From Actinidia chinensis (lineage: Eukaryota; Streptophyta; Magnoliopsida; Ericales; Actinidiaceae): DNA of 22,500 nucleotides. This document shows positions 1 to 9,143 of the stretch, one piece after another. How positions within the stretch are numbered: the first letter of the stretch is position 1; each line of letters begins with the position of its first letter. Where the stretch lies: the NCBI GenBank assembly GCA_009663005.1, contig VIGQ01001123.1, positions 1 to 22,500 of the forward strand, in the 5' to 3' direction. The notes beneath the pieces were generated by a model that saw nothing but the letters and a program-made list of their open reading frames with translations, did no database searches and was not told where the DNA came from. Both the position numbers and the translations under genes were made by a program.

Positions 1-560
1 AAAAATTCACAAACAAACTGGTGGCCAAGGGGCACACTAACTACGCTACCCTCAGTGACCAAGGCACGCCGAGAAGAAAAGAAAAAATTCAAAATCCCAT
101 TGCCTTACGCACCATCAGTAGAGAAGGGACAAAACACCACCGACCTCAATCTCCCACGAAATTGAAACGATCTCTCTCGGGTGTACAAAAAGGTAACTAC
201 AATGTCAAAACCACAGTCCTATCATGGCAACGGATAGCAGGTCAACCAATCCATAATAAGGATTACGTCAAACGACAACCCCACAGTCATGTCGATACAT
301 TAAAAATTGAACACGAAACGTCGATCAGCGATCTCAACCTCATAGACTTACAAACTTCTTTCAAATTCGATCTACCCCCAACTGGGAGTATCTAACATGA
401 AGACTGAATCCAAATACCTCAATCTCTAAATCCTAATGCCCAAAGCAAAATTATGATCGATGAATGAATGTGATGCTACCATGTCGATGCGAAACACGAG
501 CCCACAAATTAAAAATAAGTAAAGTACCTCGCACATAGAGGTATCCAATTGTAATCCTGC
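1..560 (-). pseudogene. Ty3/Gypsy pol fragment: protease to approach of reverse transcriptase, broken
   Basis: Read on the minus strand, this is the aspartic protease part of a plant retrotransposon polyprotein, which cuts the Gag-Pol precursor inside the virus-like particle. The frame at 488-453 gives IDMVASHSFIDH, matching the active-site stretch of plant Ty3/Gypsy proteases, but the catalytic DTG reads DMV, so the enzyme is dead. Further on, 266-231 gives VILIMDWLTCYP, the conserved (I/V)LGMDWL block that ends the protease domain, followed at about 160-180 by a CTPE-like peptide. The last bases at the window edge read as CEF, where these elements usually enter the reverse transcriptase leader. 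Several frameshifts and stops separate the motifs. Motifs are read directly; the chromovirus Del/Tekay assignment rests on their order and on the primer site upstream. Confidence 0.8.
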
Positions 561-734
561 TGTCAGCTATCCCTGACGGGTCCCGCTGCCTGATGTCATA
601 GCGTAACCCGTCCATGCTCCTCTGCACCACTGCTGAGCTACAACCTGTGGTCTGGACTAATATGGAAGTCGTGCTGATTGTCAAATGCTTGAATTGGCCC
701 TCACGGCCGGAACTGACCAAGTAGTTTGTTGCGA

Positions 735-945
735 TCGTTAGGCTCCTTGACGTTCTCCCTCTGCGTTGCACTGTTCAACTATATATGACCAAACCCTGAC
801 CACAAGAAAGTAGGTAGGTGGCCTTCTGACTAGTGATTGTCCTTGTGTCTGGATGTGAGATTGTTCCCCTTTGCTGCGACTTGCCGCCCTGTTGACCCTT
901 TTAGTGCGGAGGTCCACTATACGATGAAACGATGATGACAACAAA
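735..945 (-). pseudogene. Gag C-terminal region with degenerate CCHC zinc knuckle
   Basis: This minus-strand stretch lies between the gag core and the protease, where the nucleic-acid-binding zinc knuckle is expected. Around 812-768 the bases read, with small frame slips, as F-x-CGQ followed by GH(I) and then EQC. That is the C-x2-C-x4-H-x4-C spacing of a Gag zinc knuckle with one or two inserted bases. The upstream part is rich in Gln, Ser, Arg and Gly, as is normal for the linker before the knuckle. The knuckle would bind and package element RNA. It is not functional here. Confidence is moderate because the match needs a frame slip. Confidence 0.6.
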
Positions 946-1203
946 AAAATAAATTGCCCGGTCCGAGATATTTGCCGGATGATACAACAGTGGTGGCGGG
1001 TAAAGACCTCGTAGGATTACTATGGTTGTGCAGTAGATTCCTTGGCTTCTTAAAAGAACGCCCGGTCCGACTGATGCATAGTTCCCTCACGTGTTATTAG
1101 GATTTTGAATCTTCCTAGTCTAATTCAAAGTCTCCTCGATGCCGCCGCCGCGCTAACCATAGTCAAGTAAACTTTGATCAATTCCCCACAATATTATTCC
1201 TTA

Positions 1204-1926
1204 TGGACGGCCTAAGCTCCCGCATCAATTGTTTCGCTTTCCTCCTCTTCGTTGATACAAATGCTTTGGAAACCTTGACAGCTAGTAAAAACTGGCCTCA
1301 TGTTGAGCCACAGTCCGGCTCCCTGGGGGGGGGGGGGTGGGGATTCACCCAAATTCTCCCTTCCTATCCTCAACACCTCCTTAGCCGTATTCGTAAAATA
1401 TTGATACAGGAAAGCCTTTTTTGAAAGGCTCCACTTCTTTGCTATCACTTCCACCATTGGAGGGCATCCCCCTGCAATTGATAAGATGCAAACAACACCC
1501 TCAAGTCTTCCTAACCACCAAGATTGTATCCAACGCTCTTGTGACTTATTAAAGCCAATCTTCCGCAACAAATGGATTTGGTTCTCCATTGAACTGTTGG
1601 TGGACGTAGTTGAAGAAAAGACATTACATGGCCGTGGTAGCTCTACTTTCCTGCCATTCCAACCTGCACTTGCATAGTTTTGCCAGTGTTTCTCACCCTT
1701 GCTCAATGGCGGTAACACTCCTTGCATAAATTCGGCGCCACCCAAAATCGTAGGTGGAGGCACCTCCCACATTTCTCTAGGAGCACTTGCCCCAGCCGCC
1801 CTCCCATCACCGCTCTTGGGAAATTCCCATCGTCCTTCCTCTTCTGATTTTCTACGAGCCCCGCGTGCCCACGAGCCCCACGAGCTCCCTAAGTGACTTC
1901 ACGCGACCTCTCGTTTGCTGTGGCAT
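1204..1926 (-). pseudogene. Ty3/Gypsy gag, N-terminal and capsid core, frameshifted
   Basis: The gag frame starts at the minus-strand ATG at 1926-1924 and reads MPQQTRGRVKS, an Arg-rich start typical of plant Ty3/Gypsy Gag, before an early TAG. A 186-codon open frame (1772-1212) covers the middle. In another frame, 1477-1448 gives LQGDALQWWK, the hallmark Gag capsid motif of plant chromoviruses. Immediately downstream, the open frame resumes the family pattern FLYQYFTNTAKEV. The true protein therefore runs through at least two frames here. A run of 13 C on the minus strand (1337-1325) adds a further frame break. Gag forms the intracellular particle. It follows the primer site and leader (1927-2148) in the expected order and lies upstream of the zinc knuckle and protease. 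It is a dead copy. Confidence 0.8.
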
Positions 1927-2135
1927 GTTCTAACACAATACCCAAGAAGCATAGATCATCATACTCATTTATGATTAAATCATAACATTTCTACACCCTA
2001 AGCAATTAATAACATGAGCATAAATACGTTCATGTTATCACTTCACATAGATAGCACACTAACTTACCCCTTTCATACTTAAGACATTTAAACCAACGGG
2101 TCTTAACCACCCCACACTCATAGGTATTCGAACTA
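1927..2135 (-). other. Retrotransposon leader between primer site and gag
   Basis: On the minus strand this is the untranslated leader between the primer-binding site at 2148 and the gag ATG at 1926. A piece next to the primer site, on the plus strand cataggtattcgaact, closely matches the corresponding stretch beside the second primer site at about 5033-5046. This indicates related elements. An AG at about 1930, just before the ATG, could serve as a splice acceptor, but its pyrimidine tract is poor. Confidence 0.5.
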
Positions 2136-2148
2136 GAGCTCGATCCCA
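2136..2148 (-). other. Degenerate primer-binding site (tRNA-Met type)
   Basis: On the minus strand the bases read TGGGATCGAGCTC, directly after an LTR end in ...AACA. The usual plant site complementary to initiator tRNA-Met is TGGTATCAGAGC; here one base is changed and one is missing. It primes minus-strand cDNA synthesis in a live element. Its position between LTR and gag fixes the orientation of the element. Confidence 0.65.
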
Positions 2149-2770
2149 TGTTATCACGCCCCCCCGTCAAACCAAGACCCGCCACGTAAGCCATCAACCA
2201 TACGGAAAAGTCAAACTAAATAACATAATAATCACAATCATTACATCAGAGTATGACAACTAATCCCTCCGTGGGACATGCTCTCCTGAGCTATCAATAC
2301 AGAAAGAAAAAAAAAAAAAAAAAAACAAAAAAAACAGTGATATCCATGACAATGTCACACCGGGCCAAGTAAGATGTACAATTCTCAAATTATCCTCTAA
2401 CCTGTTTACAATCCAAAACTAAAATACATTTTTCTATAGACACCCATGTGCCTTCAAAAAAAACGATTCAGGATCACTCTCGTGTAACCTGAAATTCATT
2501 TTATAGTAAAGTGAGTTACCTTGAAAAATTTAACAATGGATTGTCAATCATCAAGCCAAAACCATGATAAATAAATATATGATAAAACATGATGTAAAAT
2601 ACTATACTTTCATTCAACACCAAAATATACATTCCAAATCCGTGATGTCCACAAATCATCCATGTTTTACCACAATCCTGCTTTTCAAAAAATAATACTT
2701 ACTCCTTTGAATGACACGCTTAGGTCAATACGTACCGACCTCAAATGCACTACTAACGTGAGACATACTC

Positions 2771-2966
2771 GCAACTTCTGGGCTTTCACCTGGCTATGAC
2801 TTCCCTCCGTATCTTGCCATCTAGGACTTTCATTTTGTCAACTTCACAGAATTTCACCGGGGGCTATGACATTCCCTCCGTTCATTTTCATCTGGGACTT
2901 TATTGTCAACTTCCGGACTTCACCGGGGGATGACATTTCCTCCGATACATTTGTCATCTAGACTTA
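2771..2966. repeat. Three tandem units of about 68 bp inside the LTR
   Basis: Units at 2771-2838, 2839-2906 and 2907-2966 share the order CAACTTC, TTTCACC(GGGGG), CTATGAC, TTCCCTCCG, CATCT(A/G)GGACTTT. Direct reading shows about 75 percent identity between the first two. Such arrays are common in U3/R regions of long plant LTRs and may carry enhancer function; that role is inferred. Confidence 0.8.
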
Positions 2967-3410
2967 ATTTCGGCTTAATCCAAGCCATCTTATCCGATAC
3001 ACTCAGTACTAAACTCGACATATCCTAAAGAGTCATTTTCAAATTATGCCTAACTTTCCACGCAAGTACAAACTATATTTTTTCACAAATTCAACCATAA
3101 TCCAGTTGACATTATCACCAAATTAAAGCAATTACAATACATTCATGTTATATTATCATGAATTAAATGCAACTACATACAATATATGCATTAAAGCCAT
3201 AAATAATAATAAGCTATTATTAAACAATACTCATAACTATTTACATAAATCTCAATTCACATTATAAGTACACATATAAATATAATTCCTTTAATTTTCA
3301 CATATGCAATTGTTACATTATTAAAATAATGTAATAATAAAAATACAAAATATTATCATGCTAAAAGTTAAGCCATTTAAAAAAAAATTATTATTTTTAT
3401 TATTAATTTT

Positions 3411-3422
3411 TCTTACCTGTTC
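3411..3422 (-). promoter_or_regulatory. Strong splice-donor-like site inside the LTR
   Basis: On the minus strand (element sense) the bases read GGAACAG|GTAAGA with the cut between 3417 and 3416. This is a near-perfect match to the plant 5' splice consensus. It sits between a leader-like segment and a 1.2-kb AT-rich run to the primer site. Use in vivo is inferred only. Confidence 0.4.
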
Positions 3423-3429
3423 CAAAAAT

Positions 3430-3740
3430 TTAGGTGTCGACACTTGAAAATCTGGTGTCGACACCAAATGTCAGTAGCAAAAACTTTGGAATTTCCTACT
3501 CAAAGTTCAAACACCAGGTCGACACAAAATGTCAGTAGACCAAAATACAATTTTTACTTTTCAAGGTGTCGACACCCGTGGTGAACCAAATGTCAGTAGC
3601 TATTTTTCACATTGTCTTTCAAATGGGTCGAACACCAAAAAATGTAGGTGTCAACACCAACCATCAGTGTCCAAATTCTAAAATCTCCTTTCAAGGTATC
3701 ACACCCACAACCTAGGTGTCGACACCAAACACCAGCGTCC
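3430..3740. repeat. Tandem repeat with GGTGTCGACACC palindrome
   Basis: About five units of 61-72 bp. The block aaatgtcagtag recurs at 3466, 3527 and 3588, with diverged forms at about 3659 and 3727. The 12-base perfect palindrome GGTGTCGACACC, or a one-to-two-base variant, occurs several times (for example at 3454-3465). It lies in the LTR on the promoter side of the donor-like site. Confidence 0.8.
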
Positions 3741-4300
3741 AAATTCATAACTTCTATTTAATCTCAACCAAGTTTTTCTTTAGGTTCTATACCAAAATAT
3801 TATAAATAGACTTATATTAAGTCATTAACAACAAATCAAAGTAAAAACCCACAGAAAAAACCTCATTGACCTCAAAAATCCAAGAAAAGCAAGCTCCACA
3901 ACAAGGGCGAGTCTCGCAAATTCGATTGCTCCGATTCTAAATGTTCTTGGCTCCAAATCGTAACCCTCGTCGAGTAGATGATATTTCTCCCAAAGAACCA
4001 CTATTAAAATTTTACTCTAACTCTCTAGGTCTAAGCTCACAACACAAACCCTCCTTTGCTCAAACTAGAGAGAGAGAGAGAGAAAAGAAGAAGACAAATA
4101 ATGCAAAAAATAAATTGGCATAATGTGTTTAGGCAAAATAAAAAATAACCTAAATGCCCTCCTTGGGCCTTGGTTTTGTTTGGCCCAAGCAACAAACCCA
4201 AACTAAATCAAAATGGTTTCAATGGCGTCCAATTAATTTGGCTCACTCTCTAAACAACCAATTTCAACCCAAAATAAAATTTTAACTTTTATTTTCTAAC

Positions 4301-4752
4301 ATGGTTAACTTATAATAAAACATGAATCACACTTGCATCTCAATTACGTCATAAAAAGAAAAAGAAAATTTAAAAACCTTTACACAACATATCTATTAAT
4401 ACATATGAAAAGAGTATAAATATTCATATAAATTATTGAAATAATATATAAAAAAATATATTAATAAATGTGCAAGGGGTATTTAACTTAGCGAGATTGA
4501 AGTATAAAATTACATAGAATAATTCAAGAGCCATTGTGGACTTTTCATATTTGAAACCATTGCATAATAACATATAATATTACCAAAAATAATCATTCAT
4601 CGATTTATCTTTCATTCGGTTAAGTTGATTACTATTTATATATTTTATTGCAAAAAAGCATCTTTCAACTATACTTTGCCCAATATGTGGTTAATTTGTG
4701 AGCTACTATGGGTTCAATATTAATTGAATAAGGTATTCCAATGCTTAAAATT
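4301..4752. other. AT-rich stretch, nothing recognised
   Basis: The bases are strongly AT-rich with short homopolymers. I see no coding frame, inverted repeat or LTR boundary that I can support. The outer end of the first LTR may lie at its start. Confidence 0.5.
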
Positions 4753-4850
4753 AGGGTAAATTTCATTGAACACCCCTGAGATTTTAAATAAATACAGTCA
4801 TTTCTCCTATAGTTTCAGAAATGTCACTGACCTTTCTTACTTTTGAAACT
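4753..4850. repeat. Possible left terminal inverted repeat (partner 7350-7449)
   Basis: This stretch carries an AACACCCCTGAG block and, about 50 bases on, cagaaatgtcactgaccttt. Reverse-complemented, 7449-7350 carries CCTCCCCTAAGG and gagaaattatactgacctt at the same spacing. The second block matches well and the rest is weak. It could mark the ends of a DNA transposon that the second LTR entered, or two unrelated copies of one MITE family. Confidence 0.35.
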
Positions 4851-5049
4851 AATATCAAAATTTTTTCTGAAAGCTAATTTTTTTAAAAAAAATAACAGAC
4901 TTGCTCTTTGATTTAGGGTTTTTATTTTTTTTTCAAACAAGGCCAACAGATATAATTCAACCATCATGCAATGACTCCAACTATTCACGCATGCACAATT
5001 CTAATAACGGATGAGCCACTTCCCATGGATATAGGTATTTGAACTTAGA

Positions 5050-5061
5050 GCTCTGATACCA
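5050..5061 (-). other. Perfect tRNA-Met-type primer-binding site of a second LTR element
   Basis: The minus strand reads TGGTATCAGAGC exactly, preceded by the LTR end ...TTGTGACAACA. This is the common primer site of plant Ty3/Gypsy chromoviruses and Copia elements. Only about 50-300 bases of internal leader remain below it, with no gag. Confidence 0.85.
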
Positions 5062-5747
5062 TGTTGTCACAACTCAATTTTTATACACTGGAGAAATGAA
5101 TTAAACGACTTACAATTAAATATAACTCTGAAAATTCTTAAAAATTTTGATAGTCTCCTTTGTAAATAGGACAACATGACGGTAAAACCATCCCAAATCA
5201 AACTCATAAACAAAAATACCAACAACAACAACAATGCTGTTACCGGGCGTAACACATATAATTATATGGCCACTACCGGGCTCAATTTACCAAATTCTAC
5301 TACTCAATGATACAATAATTAAATTTACTCGTTCTTTACAAAATTAACAAAAGAAGAAATCTGAAATACTTAGGGGCTATCTCCACGGTCTCAATTGTAC
5401 ATTCGCCACAAATGGTTCCTAACAACATGGGTAAGTATAAAGCTTGTAAGAAAATTTAACTCTCACACACATACACATCCAACCGCACCTACTATTTAGC
5501 AAGAAAGAGGGAAACGGGGGAAAGGGGAGAAAGAGAGTGTAACACACAAGTATATAGCCTCATACACACAACCTCATAGTTCTACAAAAGAATATATACA
5601 TGAATGCTCAAAATCAAACAATAAAATTGACAAACTAATGCACACACCTCTAACCATACCTAAACCGACACACACTTCAACTCACAATACAAAGAGAGAT
5701 AAGAGAGAGAATTAAACTAATGGCCAATATTATACATCCTCTGCAAA

Positions 5748-5996
5748 GGCATGTACCACTCGACCAATCCATACGTCTTGTGAGTCAACATCCTCTTCTA
5801 CCTTTTACATAGGCATGTTACCCCGATCACGTCTGAAAGAGAGGGAGAAAGAGAAAATTAATTTTCGGCCTATACCACTTGACCAAGCATTCGCTTTCGT
5901 AGGTCAACATCCTATTTTACCCCTTACGTAGACATGTACCACTCGACCAATCCATAGCTCTAGGTTAACAACCTCACATCCATTCACCCCTTTTTA
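5748..5996. repeat. Three units of about 64 bp in the second LTR
   Basis: Units at 5748-5812, 5867-5930 and 5931-5996 share TACCACT(C/T)GACCAA, GGTCAACATCC or GTCAACATCC, and TTTTAC(C). The first and second are split by about 50 bases of GA-rich sequence. They occupy the same LTR position as the 68-bp array of the first LTR. Confidence 0.7.
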
Positions 5997-6523
5997 AGGT
6001 ATGTCTAACTCAAGCCCCACACACACCAACACCACACTCACACTGGTCGTAACCACACACTCAGACTCTACCCAAACGCCCGCATCAACCATAGCCACAC
6101 ACACCGACCTTAGGGATGCTCCCTCGTCACCTAAGTCAACACATCAACACCCACACATATAGTTCTAAACATAAATCACACAATTTAAACATGCTTTTAT
6201 ATAATTTAATAGTTTACAGTTAGAGTACATTTACCATCACGAGCGTACGTAAATTTAACAACTATGCAATATACCTCACGCGGAAGCCATCCAACAATTA
6301 ATAAAACGAATAACTTTATACAATTGGGCCCACTATGCTAATCATCAATTTAACCATTTAGCCCACATGGCTAGCCAACAATAATATAAATATGAAGATT
6401 CTATTTACAACTAAGCAATGTAGCTCATTCGTCTAATCAATCATTATATAAACATAAATTTACATCAATCATATCAGTTTCATATATTATCGTTGTCCAC
6501 AAAATTATAATTCAAGTTAAACA

Positions 6524-6535
6524 TTCCTACCTCAA
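6524..6535 (-). promoter_or_regulatory. Splice-donor-like site in the second LTR
   Basis: The minus strand reads TTTGAG|GTAGGA, cut between 6531 and 6530. It is a fair match to the donor consensus, in the same relative position and orientation as the site at 3417/3416 in the first LTR. Function is inferred. Confidence 0.3.
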
Positions 6536-7126
6536 AGCGAAGTGTGAGAACAACGTCGCGGCGCCCACCAGACTCCGGCCGGACAATGAAGGCACGTGCG
6601 GCAGTCCTGTAATGACCGATTTCGTTCGTTTGAGGAAATTTAGGGAAAATAGGGAGTTGGGGAAAGGCTATGGTAGTGGTGGTGGTGTGGTGCCGTTGTT
6701 GTTGTTGTAGTGGTGAGAGGGAGAGAAAGATAAGAGTGAGAGAGAGAGACCCCCCAAACTTGCAACACACACATACACACATGTGCAGTGAGAGAGAAAA
6801 GGAGATCGGCTCCAGTGGTGGTCGTTGCGTTGATCGACATCAATGGGGTCGCTGGTGATGGAGGTTGAGGAGGGAGAGCACGAGAGAAAAGGTCTTTCGG
6901 CTTTTTTGACAAATTACACTTTATACCCCTTAATTTAATAAATGAATTATATTTGGTCCAATAAGTTTTAAATATTATATTTACACCCCAAATCACTCCA
7001 AAATATACTAAACCATTTCTAACAATTATCCCTTTCAATTAGTCTCGTTCGTAAAACACCAAATTTTTAACACAAGGTATTATACGACGAGGGCGAGCGG
7101 GCAACGACGTTGATCTGGTGATGGGT

Positions 7127-7180
7127 CTCCCTCTCCCCTCCCTCCCCATCTCTCTCTCTCCTCCTCTCTATCTGTTTCTA
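7127..7180. repeat. Pyrimidine-rich microsatellite
   Basis: Interrupted CT and CCT runs follow a short GC-richer patch (7085-7125). There is no coding support. Confidence 0.7.
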
Positions 7181-7349
7181 GGATTTAGGTTTAATATACA
7201 CAAAGTTTTGCTAATTTATTTTTGTTGTAGTGCTAAGTTTTTTTTATGAGAGCGCTAAGATTATTTTGGGAATTTTGGTAGGGCTATATGATGATGTCAT
7301 CCTTTTTTGTTAGTCCAACAATTGACTAATGGAAGGGGGTTTTATAATG

Positions 7350-7449
7350 CAAATTTAAATCATAAGGAAGGTCAGTATAATTTCTCAAATGTAAAGGGGA
7401 ACATTTGTTTTAAAGACAAACCTTAGGGGAGGTCTTTGTAATTTTTTGA
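7350..7449. repeat. Possible right terminal inverted repeat (partner 4753-4850)
   Basis: See the left partner for the match. The sequence ends near ...GAGGTCTTTGTAATTTTTTG. No convincing target-site duplication is visible at either end. Confidence 0.3.
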
Positions 7450-8302
7450 TAAAAATTATTTTAATAAAGAATAAAATAATATAAAAAAAATAAATATAAT
7501 GACATGATATATTCTATTTTTACACCTTAAATTCATATTTTAATTACATGTATACAATATTATTTATCAACAGTAGTTTCTGCAGCACCATATTTAAAAA
7601 TTAGGGTTACCACAATACATACGTTCATATAAGTTTTTGTTTGATGATTAAAAAAATACGTAGTGACACATTATTTTATACAAAAATGGTAGAAAATTGC
7701 ATATGTATTTACAAAAAATTAAACTTATTAAGACTAGTATAATAATTGTATGTATAAAAAATATTAATATTGATATAAATAAAAAATTATTTTTTTTGAA
7801 TAAAGAATTGTTAAAAAATTAAAAATATTTTAAAATTTGAAAAACTAAAAAACTAAAATAAAATTGTTATATATTAGTTAAAAGAAAAGGCATAGATGAA
7901 AACAAATATCTTATTTTAGAAACTTGAACTTGGTCCGTAATTTGTAAAAATAAAACTTAGATGTCCTAAATAAAAATTGATGGCCATTAAATGGTCTTTT
8001 ATCATAAAAAATAATACTTATTAAAAAAATTTATAATTTCTAATCATAACTGATTAAAAATGTAGCAATGCAGTTTGGGAAGGCTCTAATTAGGGAGACG
8101 TTTGGGAGTGATTATTTTACTTGGGCTAATAGGGTTTGGGCCCCCTAAGTTTTAGCCCATTTTGGGGCTTCATGTCGGGGCCGGGCCTAGGAATTAGACA
8201 TTTTTTATAAGGACCCGGTAGTAGACATACAGTGCATATTACATATACGCTTCAAAAACGAGGAAAATCACAGAGCAGTACCATTTTGAGACTTATTACC
8301 AT
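7450..8302. other. AT-rich filler, nothing recognised
   Basis: Low-complexity A/T sequence fills most of it. A short GC-richer patch at 8085-8220 carries repeated GGGCC and GCCCA words, possibly an old transposon end. I see no gene. Confidence 0.5.
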
Positions 8303-8446
8303 TAGGGTCGTTGGACTGGGAGGATAAGGAGGAGGTAATTTTTAGAAGGGGATAAATTTAGAGGGAGATAATTTTTTGAGGGCGTATTAATTTTTTTAAA
8401 ATTGTTGGATACTTTAGAATGGGTGGATTAAGAGTGGAGATAAGGC

Positions 8447-8496
<50 letters not shown>

Positions 8497-8722
8497 TTAT
8501 AAGTTTATTTCTTCTCTCTCTCTTCTCTCTGATCTATCTCTATATCTATCTCTATATATAAATTATACATTCTGTTTCTCTTATCTATTTTTTTTACCCC
8601 ACCCCTATCCCTCGGATAATTTTTAGTTACGTCTAGGCCACCAAAATATCAGCCTCTATCCACCTACTAGGGGAATAATTATCGGGGGGATAAATTACCG
8701 CCTCCATAATCCGTCAGGGCAT
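8303..8722. mobile_element. MITE with inverted ends (PIF/Harbinger-like guess)
   Basis: The left end (8303-8345) begins GGGTCGTTGG after ATTA and contains AGGATAAGGAGGAGGTAATT. The right end (8690-8720) contains AAATTACCGCCTCCATAATCC. The left end reverse-complemented and the right end agree at about 23 of 27 positions over AAATTACC(T/G)CCTCC. The interior is AT-rich with a CT/TA microsatellite (8511-8560) and no coding frame. TTA at the left edge suggests a Tourist/Harbinger type; the right edge is too eroded to confirm it. Confidence 0.6.
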
Positions 8723-8869
8723 ATGCGGGGGGAGAAAAATTCTCCAGGGGAAAATTTTCTCTTCCAATCGCCAGTCAACTTGCATAAAGTCTCGCACAAT
8801 CAAACTTACCGGTTTGCCCCGTTTACGTGCGTGCATGGTTAGAGTTTAGGATTAATTCGTGATTGGTCA

Positions 8870-9143
8870 TTATAGTTTGATCAAGTTTCACTCTGATTCT
8901 TATAATTTTATTTTAAAAAATTAGAACCGTGCATTTTTAATTTGAGTCCCTTCATCAATATCCGTTGAAAATTTGAATGGAAAGTGAGTGCTTAAAATGG
9001 CCATTATTAAGCACTTCCTTCTTGTAGTAATCATTAACGGATATTGATGGAATGACTACATTAGAAATAAATAAAAACTATAGGGTCTTAACTGCTCAAT
9101 TTAAAATTATAGACACCATGGAGAAACTTTTAATCAAACTATG
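8870..9143. mobile_element. Near-palindromic fold-back MITE
   Basis: The two halves are inverted copies. TAGTTTGAT at 8873-8881 pairs with ATCAAACTA at 9133-9141, and the 14-mer CATCAATATCCGTT at 8953-8966 pairs perfectly with 9036-9049. The centre, about 9001, is itself a hairpin (AGTGCTTAA...TTAAGCACT). Arms of about 105-130 bp with almost no interior are typical of fold-back or Mutator-like MITEs. It has no coding capacity. Confidence 0.8.

Larger units (their letters stand above)
2149..4300 (-). mobile_element. Ty3/Gypsy (Del/Tekay-like) 5' LTR, minus orientation; far end uncertain
   Basis: The LTR begins, on the plus strand, with TGTTATCACG next to the primer site. Length and content fit the long LTRs of plant Del/Tekay elements. 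In plus-strand order it holds a poly-A run (2307-2325), a 68-bp tandem array (2771-2966), an AT-rich stretch, a second array around the palindrome GGTGTCGACACC (3430-3740), a leader-like segment (3790-4060) and a GA run (4066-4083). I could not find the matching outer end: no GTGATAACA-like terminus is visible, so 4300 is only where LTR-like content fades. The partner LTR lies off the left edge or is lost. The 60-codon plus-strand frame at 3941-4123 is probably chance. Confidence 0.6.
5062..7080 (-). mobile_element. Second Ty3/Gypsy-type LTR, minus orientation; outer end uncertain
   Basis: The LTR starts on the plus strand with TGTTGTCACAAC right after the primer site. It holds tandem repeats at 5748-5996, a long AT-rich run, a donor-like site at 6531/6530, a GC-richer leader-like segment (6532-6700) and GA-rich runs (6715-6750). 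Its order of parts mirrors the first LTR, though the base sequence is largely different, so it is a related but separate family. The outer boundary is set only roughly by the change in composition near 7030-7080. The open minus frames here (6480-6782 and 6640-7038) are His/Thr/Pro-rich low-complexity frames across repeats and I do not call them genes. Confidence 0.55.

Noticed and set aside
21..395. 124-codon plus-strand open frame at the left edge
   Set aside because: It lies antisense to protease motifs read clearly on the minus strand; it is a shadow frame.
1212..1772. Resemblance of the 186-codon minus frame (GGCPPMVEVIAKKW) to an NB-ARC GLPL motif of plant resistance proteins
   Set aside because: The same bases in another frame give LQGDALQWWK, a Gag motif, in the right place after a primer site and gag start, which explains the region better.
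6480..7038. Minus-strand frames of 100 and 132 codons with His/Thr/Pro runs
   Set aside because: They read simple repeats inside an LTR, overlap each other in different frames and show no domain features.
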